NCBI RefSeq assembly: GCF_009765995.1
Contig: NZ_LMUI01000011.1
Coordinates: 1,011,800 to 1,075,799 of the forward strand
Direction: 5' to 3'
From: Methylocapsa sp. S129
GTDB lineage: Bacteria; Pseudomonadota; Alphaproteobacteria; Rhizobiales; Beijerinckiaceae
Length of the DNA: 64,000 bases
Of this stretch, positions 55,401 to 63,262 are shown piece by piece. Position 1 is the stretch's first letter; each line of letters opens with the position of its first letter. Under the pieces are notes generated by a model. It was not told the origin of the DNA, did not search any database, and was given only the letters and a program-made list of their open reading frames with translations. Made by a program: the position numbers and the translations under genes.

Positions 55401-55959
55401 GCGGTCGCCGCGCGCGCATTTCCTCCGCCGCCGCGGCATGGGTCTCCTTGATCGCGTCGAGCACCGATTGCGGGTTGGCGGGCTGGGCCATCACTTCGGC
55501 TTCCTGATCGACCCGGTCGTGAATGAGCGGATTGTCGCGGCGGACCTCCTCCAGCAACTGGATCACTTTCGCCGTCTTCTGCTCGCTGAGGATCGCCAGC
55601 TCAAGGGTCAGCAGCTCGCGGTGTTGGGCGATTTCCTCCTCGTGCCTTTGGGAGCCGAGGATCAAAACAACCATAAAGAGAGAGACGAGCGAGGCGCCCC
55701 CGTCCAGCCAGGCGAAAGGCGGCGGATCGATGGGTTGGCGGCCGAGCGCCAGCGCGAGCAGATTGGCGCCGATCCAGCCGATGATGACGAGGCCGAGGAC
55801 GCCGATGCACAGCGGGCGGCCGAGCAGCGCCGTCAGCCGATCCATCGCACGCTGCTGCGGCGAGGCCGCGCCATGGTGCTCGGCATGCAGCCGGGCGATC
55901 GAGCGGATCGTCTCCTCGATATGGATAGGCAGGATCGGCGGCGGGTCTGTGTCGATCAA
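55381..55959 (-). CDS. DUF1003 membrane protein
   Basis: A 192-residue protein with two hydrophobic helices (CIGVLGLVIIGWIGANLLAL and ASLVSLFMVVLILGS) and a C-terminal helical region QRHEEEIAQHRELLTLELA typical of DUF1003. I use the TTG at 55959 (AGGGACGACA site), because no ATG fits. The longer frame to 56184 is not family-like. Role unknown. Confidence 0.82.
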   Translation of the reverse strand: MIDTDPPPILPIHIEETIRSIARLHAEHHGAASPQQRAMDRLTALLGRPLCIGVLGLVIIGWIGANLLALALGRQPIDPPPFAWLDGGASLVSLFMVVLILGSQRHEEEIAQHRELLTLELAILSEQKTAKVIQLLEEVRRDNPLIHDRVDQEAEVMAQPANPQSVLDAIKETHAAAAEEMRARRPLSSDSA

Positions 55960-56180
55960 TGTCGTCCCTGATTTTGGAAGGCGGCGGCGCGCCTCATGAC
56001 GACCAAACCAGCGCCGGCCGCCAAAGGTTGCGCGGGGCGGCCGACGGCGGCCGATTTGCAATCTCCTTGCGTAACGCTGAAAAACTGCGCCGGCGCCAAA
56101 ATGTCGTTTTTTCTGGCCTTTGAAAAGGTTCGATAATTTCCAGTCGCTTGCAAATTTTTTTCGAGTGACATTGTTGAATA

Positions 56181-56435
56181 TCAATGGGTTGCAAGCGAAA
56201 AAATGAAAAAAATTTTCGACCGCGCGAACTTACAGGCGCGGTCGGCGACCTCCAAGCGAATGCGAAGCATTCGTCCGCCGCGCTCTCTGCACGGCCGCGA
56301 TCGAAACGAAAATAAAGCGCTTGCGCGCTGAACGCGGTCCAACGACCGCGCTACAGAGGCCGCTGGGTGCGTCAGCGAGGCGGCCATTGCCGCGCCGCGT
56401 TTGCGGCTCGAGGCTTGAGGGCTGGCTTCGCTCAT
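56181..56435 (-). ncRNA. Hairpin-rich small transcription unit (84-codon frame or sRNA)
   Basis: On the minus strand, a -10-like TATGAT (near 56470), then GAGG and an ATG at 56435 that opens an 84-codon frame. The sequence contains several strong stems: 56333-56350 (7 bp), 56316-56329 (5 bp), 56257-56273 (7 bp) and 56217-56244 (9 bp). The last is followed by a long T-tract (AAAATTTTTTTC, then TTTTTT), a textbook intrinsic terminator. The protein has no recognisable fold, so a structured RNA, a fragment or a small protein are all possible. Confidence 0.4.
56217..56244 (-). terminator. Strong intrinsic terminator (minus strand)
   Basis: CGACCGCGC and GCGCGGTCG form a perfect 9-bp stem with a 10-base loop, followed on the minus strand by two T-tracts (7 and 6 T) within 20 bases. 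Confidence 0.75.
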
Positions 56436-56773
56436 GGCACGGCCTCTTGTTTGTTGGAAATGACAAGCTATCATAGCATAACTATTGATTTTCAGAAAGA
56501 TTTCGTTGCAAAAATCGGCAGCCGCAGGCGGACGGCTGTCGGAGCAAGGTAGAAATGGCGCTCGACAAGCAAAGTAGAAATGCCCCCGTGCGGGTGGTTG
56601 CGCTCCGGCCTCGCTCGTGTTCCGAATCGGGTCGACACGACGGGCAGGAGCAAGCCACTCGCGAAACGCGCTCTCCATTGCGCCGTAGCGAGCGGATTGC
56701 GGCGGAACCTATGGGGCAAGCCTCGCCCAATAGCGGTAAGCCGATTTTCCCCTTCCTAAACTGGACCTATCGA
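56436..56773. other. Non-coding stretch with IS21-like end remnant
   Basis: 338 bp upstream of dapD with no supported gene. It carries the imperfect repeat pair described at 56544-56584 and a compositionally different block (56560-56750). Confidence 0.45.
56544..56584 (-). mobile_element. IS21-family-like terminal repeat remnant
   Basis: GCAAGGTAGAAATGGC (56544-56559) and GCAAAGTAGAAATGCC (56569-56584) are two copies (14 of 16 identical) 25 bp apart. On the minus strand they read CATTTCTACTTTGC, the kind of multiple terminal repeat seen at ends of some IS21-family elements. No istA/istB is present, so it is a relic at best. Confidence 0.4.
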
Positions 56774-57676
56774 ATGACTGCGATCACCAGAACCGGACAC
56801 CGCTACCGCGACAAGGAAGTCGGCAAGACACTGGACGTCTGGTTCCCTCGCAACGACGAGCGCATCGAGCGCCACTGCCTGGCCGAGAAGGTGGGCCTGA
56901 TCGAAGGCGATTTCGTCACTGTCACCATGCTCGCGCCGGGCGCGCCCCCGGCGAGCGCCGAGGACGTGTACCTGCGGCTCCACCTGCTGTCCGAACTCAC
57001 CTTCCGGCCGAACACGCTAAACCTGGAAGGCAGCTTTGGCCTGCTCAACAACGTGGCCTGGACCTCGGCCGGCCCGGTGCTCCCCGGACGAGTGCAGGAG
57101 CTGCGCGCAAGATTGCAGAGCGAAGCGCACCACCTGCAGGTGCCCTCCATCGACAAGTTCCCGCGCATGACCGACTACGTGATTCCCGAGGGCGTGCGCA
57201 TCGCCGACGCCGACCGGGTGCGGTTGGGGGCGCATCTGTCGCCAGGCACGACCGTCATGCACGAAGGCTTCGTCAACTTCAATGCCGGCACACTGGGCGA
57301 ATCCATGGTCGAAGGCCGCGTCACTCCTGGCGTGATCGTGGGGCGAAACTCCGACGTGGGCGCGGGCGCGTCAATCATGGGTACGCTGTCGGGCGGCGGC
57401 AAGCAGGTCAACTCAGTGGGGGAGCGTAGCCTGATCGGCGCTAACGCCGGCATCGGTATCTCTCTGGGCGACGAGTGCATTGTAGAGGCTGGCCTGTACG
57501 TCACGGCCGGCAGCAAGGTACGCACGCCCGAGGGCCGAGTGGTCAAGGCCAGAGAGCTGTCGGGCCGCTCTGGCCTGTTGTTCCGCCGCGATAGTCAGAG
57601 CGGCGCCATCGAATGCGTGTACACAAACGCCGAGCGTTGGGGCGGCCTCAACGCGGACTTGCACGGCAACAACTGA
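56774..57676 (+). CDS. dapD: Tetrahydrodipicolinate N-succinyltransferase, actinobacterial type
   Basis: A 300-residue left-handed beta-helix enzyme of the lysine/meso-DAP pathway. Motifs VDKF-like IDKFPRMTDYVIPEGVRI, DADRVRLGAHLSPGTTVMH, GFVNFNAGTLGESMVEGR, MGTLSGGGKQ and GIGISLGDECIVEAGLYVTA match the Corynebacterium-type DapD, not the 284-residue E. coli type usual in alphaproteobacteria. Start ATG 56774 aligns with that family; no good ribosome site is seen. Codon choice differs from neighbours (more CTG, AAG, GAG). Flanking relics suggest it was acquired. Confidence 0.88.
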   Translation: MTAITRTGHRYRDKEVGKTLDVWFPRNDERIERHCLAEKVGLIEGDFVTVTMLAPGAPPASAEDVYLRLHLLSELTFRPNTLNLEGSFGLLNNVAWTSAGPVLPGRVQELRARLQSEAHHLQVPSIDKFPRMTDYVIPEGVRIADADRVRLGAHLSPGTTVMHEGFVNFNAGTLGESMVEGRVTPGVIVGRNSDVGAGASIMGTLSGGGKQVNSVGERSLIGANAGIGISLGDECIVEAGLYVTAGSKVRTPEGRVVKARELSGRSGLLFRRDSQSGAIECVYTNAERWGGLNADLHGNN

Positions 57677-57766
57677 TGCCGACGATTGCAAGTCGCTGAA
57701 ACGGCGCGATGGCTACCTGGGTTGCCTCTCGTCGCATCCAAGATGCGGGCAGCCGCTATAACGCTC

Positions 57767-57796
57767 GGGCTTTACAGTGACGCTTTACTAAAGCCC
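57767..57796 (+). terminator. Hairpin downstream of dapD
   Basis: GGGCTTTA at 57767-57774 pairs with TAAAGCCC at 57789-57796 (8-bp perfect stem, 14-base loop). No T-run directly follows. Confidence 0.4.
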
Positions 57797-57829
57797 TGAT
57801 TGAATCTTCAAAGGAGGATTTTGTAAAGT

Positions 57830-57960
57830 GTGACTGCAAAGCCGGTCACGTACGTTGCGCAATCGAGGGGCCGGACACTAAGTGGCCAGGTGATGGGCGA
57901 CGCTCCAGTCGCGTGTCACGGTAACCCCAGCTTGCCCTCCAACCGGGCAAACCCGCATTG
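57830..57960 (+). pseudogene. Truncated foreign-looking frame after dapD
   Basis: AGGAGG (57812-57817) precedes a GTG at 57830 and a frame beginning VTAKPVTYVAQSRGRTLSG. It stays open only into the antisense of the next gene, where it loses any protein-like character near 57960. The GUGUG at 57828 also recalls the 5' end of a group II intron, but no reverse transcriptase follows. I read it as a truncated fragment of unknown origin. Confidence 0.3.
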
Positions 57961-57969
57961 TCGCGCTGG

Positions 57970-58872
57970 CTATTCCGCGGCATGCGGCATGGCAGCGCCG
58001 GTTCTGGCGCGGCGACGAAGCTCCTCGGTTGTCTCGCCGGGGCCATCCGGCCGCCATCCCGGCGGCCTCGCCAAAAAGCCGAATATGTCCGCGATCTTCC
58101 GTGCGCGAAACAAATCGATCATCAGGCCTCGCCATTGGTCGAACTCGATGCGCAGCGGATTATAGCTCGTCTGCGGATGGACCAATCCATAGCGACAGGG
58201 CAGATCCTCGCGCTCCGCGATATAGGTTCCGAACAAGCGGTCGAAAATGATGAGAACGCCGCCGTAATTGGCGTCGAGATATTCGACATTCACAGCGTGA
58301 TGAACGCGGTGAGCCGACGCCGTGTTGAATATCCATTCGAGCGGACCGAGCTTGGGAATCCAGGTGACGTGAATCCAGGTCTGATAAAGCAGATTGAACG
58401 TGAGCGTCAGCAAAACGGCCCTTGGCGGAAAACCGATCCAGACGAGCGGCACAAAGAAAATCGCATCGCCGAACACGTGACCGAAAATAAAGCTGCGGTA
58501 GGACGCCGACAGGTTGAGGTGATTGGGCGAGTGATGGACCGCGTGGTTGATCCAAAACCAGCGAATGCGATGCGAGGCGCGGTGGAACCAATAGTAGAAG
58601 AACTCCTGTCCGAAAAACAAAAGCGCGATAGCAAGCCAGTTGTCGATGGCGATTGTCGTCAGTCGAAAGCTCCAGGCCAGCGCGAACATCGGCGTCGCGA
58701 CGGAGAGCGGCAGCGCGATCAAAGCGATATTGCGCACGATAAAATTAAGCAGCGAGAGTCCCAATTCACGCCAGTCGACTTTTTCACGGCGTGAAAGGAG
58801 AAAGGCTTCGATAAGAGAGGCCAGGATGATGGTCGGCACGCTGATCATCAACAGGAATTCCGGGGTTTTCAT
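57970..58872 (-). CDS. Sterol desaturase / fatty-acid hydroxylase family protein
   Basis: A 300-residue membrane di-iron hydroxylase. The histidine boxes are HRASH (H97-H101), HAVHH (H110-H114) plus SPNH, and HRVHH (H188-H192). About four to five hydrophobic helices surround them. Substrate could be a fatty acid, a carotenoid or a hopanoid-type lipid. Its 3' end abuts the foreign dapD patch. Confidence 0.9.
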   Translation of the reverse strand: MKTPEFLLMISVPTIILASLIEAFLLSRREKVDWRELGLSLLNFIVRNIALIALPLSVATPMFALAWSFRLTTIAIDNWLAIALLFFGQEFFYYWFHRASHRIRWFWINHAVHHSPNHLNLSASYRSFIFGHVFGDAIFFVPLVWIGFPPRAVLLTLTFNLLYQTWIHVTWIPKLGPLEWIFNTASAHRVHHAVNVEYLDANYGGVLIIFDRLFGTYIAEREDLPCRYGLVHPQTSYNPLRIEFDQWRGLMIDLFRARKIADIFGFLARPPGWRPDGPGETTEELRRRARTGAAMPHAAE

Positions 58873-58905
58873 AACGGCTCCGTTGTCGACTGGTGAGAGA
58901 AGGAT

Positions 58906-59931
58906 TCAGCACGCCGATTTCAGACCGGACCTTTTCTCGGCGTGACGGGAGAGCGCGCGCGCGTCCTCGCGCAGCAATCGCAGCGGCCCGGCGAGCGAAG
59001 CCGCCAGCGCGCACGAACCTGTTTCGGCAAGATCGCCATCCTGCGGCTCAGATGCGTTCGCCGTCCGGCCGCTCTCGACGGCGTCCGCCGCGGCGAGCAA
59101 GGCTGCGCCGGCCAACTGAGCCGATCGCCGCCACGAGCCGCTGCGATCGCGACGCGCCTGCGCGGCGACGAGCCTTCCCAGGACGGCGGCGTCCTGCATG
59201 ACGCGGCCCGTGGAGCCCACCAATCGCTTCCACTGATCCCCGGAATCGCGGCGGCGCAAGAGGGACGCCATCCGATCCGCGTCTACGGCTAGGACGGTCA
59301 AGCGCTTGAGCGCCGACTGGGATGCGTCGCCCGCCGACGGCGATCGCGGCTCGCTCGACGCCGCCGTTGCGCCCGCATCCGCCAGGCGCCGCGCCGCGCT
59401 CCGCAACAATCTCGCGCATCCCAGGCGAAGCCGATCGCCGGAGCGCCATTGGGCCAGCAGGAGCGCCACGATCATCGCGGCGGCGACCCCGACAATCACC
59501 TGCGCCAATCGCAGGACAGCGACGCCGACGCCGGCATGTTCGGCGACGCCCGCCGAGGACAAGACGATCAGCGCGCCGATCGGGGCGCCGCGCATCGCGG
59601 GCGCCATCCCGCTCATAAACGCCAGCAGCGCGACGATGGCCAGCGAGATGGCGACGGCGTCGCCCCCACGCTGGATCAACCAGACGCCCAGGACGCCGCA
59701 AAGCGCGCCAAGCGCCGTGCTGGCGGCGCGGTCAAGGCCGGCGGCGAGCGTCGATTCAGCCGCGGAGCGCATGACGATCAGCGCCGTCATCACCGCCCAA
59801 AAGCGCTCGGGCAGGCCGGTCGCCGCGGCGGCCGCGAAGGCGGCCACGACGCCAAGCGCCATCTGAAACCCCTGACGCGTGGTTCCGGCGTTTATGGCGG
59901 ACTGAAGCGCCAGCAGGCGGGTAAGCTTCAC
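58906..59931 (-). CDS. FUSC-family inner-membrane efflux protein
   Basis: A 341-residue protein with about six N-terminal hydrophobic helices (FWAVMTALIVMRSAAESTLA, then GALCGVLGVWLI) and a long soluble C-terminal half, the FUSC/aromatic-acid exporter layout but shorter than full AaeB. Its start overlaps the marR stop (ATGA), so it is the regulator's partner. Likely exports an aromatic or antimicrobial compound. Confidence 0.82.
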   Translation of the reverse strand: MKLTRLLALQSAINAGTTRQGFQMALGVVAAFAAAAATGLPERFWAVMTALIVMRSAAESTLAAGLDRAASTALGALCGVLGVWLIQRGGDAVAISLAIVALLAFMSGMAPAMRGAPIGALIVLSSAGVAEHAGVGVAVLRLAQVIVGVAAAMIVALLLAQWRSGDRLRLGCARLLRSAARRLADAGATAASSEPRSPSAGDASQSALKRLTVLAVDADRMASLLRRRDSGDQWKRLVGSTGRVMQDAAVLGRLVAAQARRDRSGSWRRSAQLAGAALLAAADAVESGRTANASEPQDGDLAETGSCALAASLAGPLRLLREDARALSRHAEKRSGLKSAC

Positions 59932-60407
59932 GAGCGTTCGTCCGCGCTTGAGCGCGTCGACCGTTCGGCGAGGGCCTCGTCAAGAGCCAGCAGCATTTCG
60001 CAGGCGCGCAGCAGCAGGTTCCGGTCGGCCTCGCTCAACGTGCGTTCGATGACCTCAGCGAGAGATGCGTCGGCGGCCGTTGCGGCGTCGATCAGGCGGG
60101 CCCTTCCGCGCGCCGTCAGCGACAGTACGGTTTGGCGACCGTCTATTTTGTCCTGCCTACGGGACACCCAGCGGTCGGCCGTCAGTTCGGCGAGAAGTCG
60201 GGTCAACGTCTGCAGTTTCACTTTCTCGCGGCTGGCGAGTTCGCTCGGCGTAATTTTGCCCGCGCGATAGATCTGACCGATGACGCTCAACTTCGCCGTG
60301 CTGATTTGGTCGCGCTGCAAATTGGGGCGCAACGTGCGGGCGAGAGGAGAAACGGCGCGACGAATTTGCGCCGCGCAAAATTCGGACGTGGGGGCGTCGG
60401 CGGACAT
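59928..60407 (-). CDS. MarR-family regulator
   Basis: A 159-residue winged-helix repressor: KLSVIGQIYRAGKITPSELA, then KVKLQTLTRLLAELTADRWV and RRQDKIDGRQTVLSLTARG (the wing). It is first in a two-gene operon with the FUSC gene. A perfect inverted repeat 11-47 bp upstream of the start is its probable operator. Confidence 0.93.
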   Translation of the reverse strand: MSADAPTSEFCAAQIRRAVSPLARTLRPNLQRDQISTAKLSVIGQIYRAGKITPSELASREKVKLQTLTRLLAELTADRWVSRRQDKIDGRQTVLSLTARGRARLIDAATAADASLAEVIERTLSEADRNLLLRACEMLLALDEALAERSTRSSADERS

Positions 60408-60875
60408 GAGTAATTCCTAAGACTGATCTTATAAAGAAAGTAAGATCAGTCTTATTAAATGTCAAGCAGACCCGAAACCGGCATCGTCACGCGTTTCGGA
60501 CTTGCGGGCGCGCGACCGGCCGGGTCGCCAAGACGATGCAGAAAATCAGCGACAAGGATACCGATCCCCGCCTCAGATCATTCACCAAGCGATTTGCATT
60601 TGCGCTGACGGGCGCCTGTGTCGGCGGCGAACCGACGCGCGCGATTGCCGATCGTCTCGCGCGCGAATTCGGCGAAGGAGCCAGGCATCGACGTCAGCAT
60701 GCATGCGAACGTCGATGCGCGACGGCTCGCCGACCAAACCTATCGCAAAAGCATCCGCGTCAAAAAAACCGCGCCGATCAACACGGCAAGCGCCGAGGGC
60801 ATAGTGTGGGTCAGCGGCCGGAGCATGAAGGCGGCAATCCATCGCCGGCCTTGGCGCCCAAGCGCCTCGCATCCA
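60408..60875. other. Intergenic region between marR and the acyltransferase
   Basis: 468 bp. The first 50 bp hold the MarR operator; a 7-bp dyad (CCGAAAC 60472-60478 with GTTTCGG 60493-60499) follows. Short plus-strand frames around 60536-60800 give protein-like scraps in different frames (FTKRFAFALTGACVGGEP; VSMHANVDARRLADQTY), which might be a frameshifted remnant, but nothing is firm. Confidence 0.4.
60418..60454. promoter_or_regulatory. MarR operator: perfect 14-bp inverted repeat
   Basis: TAAGACTGATCTTA (60418-60431) and TAAGATCAGTCTTA (60441-60454) are exact reverse complements separated by 9 bp, in the marR promoter region. Confidence 0.8.
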
Positions 60876-62486
60876 TCAGAGCAGTCGCGCGATCGGGGGA
60901 ATGCGGCGGAGCGCCGCGACGCTTCCCCAGCTCAGGGCGACCGCGCCGGCAAAGACTATGCAGCCCTTGGCTATTGGGCCGAGCGCGATCGCGAGCAGCG
61001 CGAACTGGAGCCAGACGACGATGGGATAGTGAATGAGGTACATGCCGTAGGAACTGGCGCTGAGGCTGTCGAAGGCTGCGCGGCGCCGGGCGGCGAACCG
61101 ACAAAAGAGCGCGATGAAGGCGAAGCTGATCGCGCCGCAGCACAAGACGACGGTGAGGTCGCTGAGGAGGCGCGTGGCGAAAGGCAGGGGCTGATGAGCG
61201 CGGGCGACCGGCAGGATGAGCGTTATGATGATGGCGAGGCGTAGCACAAAGGCGGCGAGCCCGGCCGCGACCCAAATTGGCCATCGCCGCGCCAGTCCGG
61301 CGTTGCGCGCGAGAAGGCCGCGCTGTGCGCCGGCGGCGCCCAGCCATAGCCCGACGAGAAAATAGGTCGCATAGAGCAACGGACGGCTCGCCTGAAATGA
61401 AAAGGGACCGAGTGAGAGCCAATTGTCTGAGCCGAAGACCGCCGCCATCGGGACATAGGCCAGCGCCGAAACGACAAGGAGTTTGGCGACGAAGGCCGCC
61501 GGGGTGGCAACCATGTTGGCGCGCCGCGCGATCCACGCATTCGCCGTCCAGCGCCCCCGCAGCATGTAGAGGCCGGCTGCGACAGTATCGAAGACAAGCA
61601 GCAGCGATATGAACCAAGCGGGACCGCTCGGCCAAAAGCCTTGGGATAGCCAAGCGCTGGCGTAGGCGAAGAAGCCTGGGTCGGCGCCCGCCGCCGCATA
61701 AGAAGGATAGTAAGCAAGCGGCATCAGGATTCCGACCACGACGACGAACGGGACGCCTAGTCGAAAAAGTCGATCGCGCAGGAACTTCGCGCCTCCCTTG
61801 CGCTCGAGGCTTGGCCAGACGAAAAGGCCGGAGAGCAGGAACATCAGCGCCATGAAGAACGTGTCGTTGAAGACGGCGAGGAGGTCGAACCCGGCCCATC
61901 GCTGGGCGTCAACGATCGGCGCAGCCAAAATCTTGAATGTCATCGGTTGGGCCGGCCACATCACCGCATAGGCCAGCACGGAATGATGCAGCAGGACGAG
62001 AAGGACGATGAAGCCGCGCAGATAGTCGAAGCGCGCATCGCGAACGCTCGCATCGGGAAGCGGATCGGCCATGCCCGCATGAATGGGGGCGTTGGCGCGC
62101 GGAAAGAACAAGGCCAGCGCGGGTCGCGTCAGCATCCAGGCGAGCGCCAGGAACACCAGGGCCTGGGCGCCCTGTTCGATGCGCATCCAGGCGGGAAATG
62201 GGCCCGGCAGCGCCGCGACGCCGACAAAGCCGATGGCGCCGAGGGCCGCGATCCACTTCGCGCGGACATAGGCCCAGCGCCGGCCGCGGAGCATTTGCTT
62301 GCCGCACAGCAGCAAGAATAGGCTCACGATCAGAATAATCGTCGACCGCACCCAGACCGCCGGCGCAATGCTGTCTCGTAAAGCGAAAGCGACCGTGAGG
62401 AGCAAGACGCAAAGGCCGAGATTGATCCATTGCGCGCCCATCACGGGCCGAAGCTGGGCATGGAGCGCGGGGGACGGCGTCGTCAT
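60876..62486 (-). CDS. Acyltransferase-3 family membrane protein with N-terminal extension
   Basis: A 536-residue membrane protein. Residues about 150-520 form an Acyl_transf_3 (OafA/OpgC-like) domain: RFDYLRGFIVLLVLLHHSVL with the family His, a cluster of ten hydrophobic helices, and FLLSGLFVWPSLERKG. The first 130 residues add four more membrane segments not seen in most members. It probably O-acylates a glycan. It overlaps the tetR stop by 4 bp. Confidence 0.85.
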   Translation of the reverse strand: MTTPSPALHAQLRPVMGAQWINLGLCVLLLTVAFALRDSIAPAVWVRSTIILIVSLFLLLCGKQMLRGRRWAYVRAKWIAALGAIGFVGVAALPGPFPAWMRIEQGAQALVFLALAWMLTRPALALFFPRANAPIHAGMADPLPDASVRDARFDYLRGFIVLLVLLHHSVLAYAVMWPAQPMTFKILAAPIVDAQRWAGFDLLAVFNDTFFMALMFLLSGLFVWPSLERKGGAKFLRDRLFRLGVPFVVVVGILMPLAYYPSYAAAGADPGFFAYASAWLSQGFWPSGPAWFISLLLVFDTVAAGLYMLRGRWTANAWIARRANMVATPAAFVAKLLVVSALAYVPMAAVFGSDNWLSLGPFSFQASRPLLYATYFLVGLWLGAAGAQRGLLARNAGLARRWPIWVAAGLAAFVLRLAIIITLILPVARAHQPLPFATRLLSDLTVVLCCGAISFAFIALFCRFAARRRAAFDSLSASSYGMYLIHYPIVVWLQFALLAIALGPIAKGCIVFAGAVALSWGSVAALRRIPPIARLL

Positions 62487-63112
62487 GAGGATGGCCTCCT
62501 TGTGGCGAGGGCGAAGATTGTCGCTAGCTCCTTCGCATGCAGCTTGAGGTCGCGGTTGGGCTCGCGCGCCAATAAGGGCGGCACGCCGTCGATGGCCTGG
62601 ATGATCGTCAGCGCCATCACGCGCGTATTGAAGCGGCGGAACTCGCCGGACCGCTGACCGGCGCGCAGCAGCTCTTCGAGGCTCGCGGCGCGCTGGGCGA
62701 GCGAGTCGGGACCGATGACCAGCCCGCCGTCGTCGCGGCGCGCATTCATCGCGATCTCGACGAGGGCGATCAGCGGCTTGCGATAGGCGCCGATGAATGC
62801 GAGATCGGATTCGATATAGACGCGCAATCGTCCGGCCGCCGACGTCTCGGCCAGGATGCGCGGCTCCATATAGGCGCGGCCCGCCGCCATCACCTTCTCG
62901 ATGATCGCGTCCACGATCTCCTGCTTTTTCGGGAAGTGATAGGTGATGACGCCCTTGCTGACGCCAGCCAGCTTGGCGATTTGGTCAACCGAGGCCTTGG
63001 CGAACCCCATTTCCGCGATGGCGTCGATCGCGCAGTCGACGATCTGCGCGCGGCGGGCGGCCTCGGCGAATGACCGGTTGTCGGTAGGGATGGGGTTGGA
63101 TTTAGCACGCAT
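62483..63112 (-). CDS. TetR-family regulator of the acyltransferase
   Basis: A 209-residue TetR repressor: RRAQIVDCAIDAIAEMGFAK, then IAKLAGVSKGVITYHFPKKQ. It is upstream of, and overlaps, the acyltransferase gene. Two dyads overlap its start codon, so it likely controls its own operon. Confidence 0.93.
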   Translation of the reverse strand: MRAKSNPIPTDNRSFAEAARRAQIVDCAIDAIAEMGFAKASVDQIAKLAGVSKGVITYHFPKKQEIVDAIIEKVMAAGRAYMEPRILAETSAAGRLRVYIESDLAFIGAYRKPLIALVEIAMNARRDDGGLVIGPDSLAQRAASLEELLRAGQRSGEFRRFNTRVMALTIIQAIDGVPPLLAREPNRDLKLHAKELATIFALATRRPSS

Positions 63113-63139
63113 GTGCTAATATTAGGACAGTCGTGCTAA
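63102..63139. promoter_or_regulatory. Twin TetR operators
   Basis: TTAGCAC-N4-GTGCTAA (63102-63119, perfect arms) and TTAGGAC-N4-GTGCTAA (63122-63139, one mismatch) are 20 bp apart centre to centre. The first covers the tetR start codon (63110-63112). Confidence 0.8.
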
Positions 63140-63262
63140 ATCGTCAAGCGCGGCTTCAGAGGCTTGCTTGGCTCCGCCCTCCGGGCCGAACCCGGATGCG
63201 CGGCGATGTCCGCCGGCGATTGCCACGGGTCGCTTTCGACGAATTCGGCCGCCTGTCAGGCC

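Noticed and set aside
60536..61036. A 166-codon plus-strand frame after marR, partly antisense to the acyltransferase.
   Set aside because: Coding character changes frame and the second half is a shadow. It might be a remnant but is not supported as a gene.
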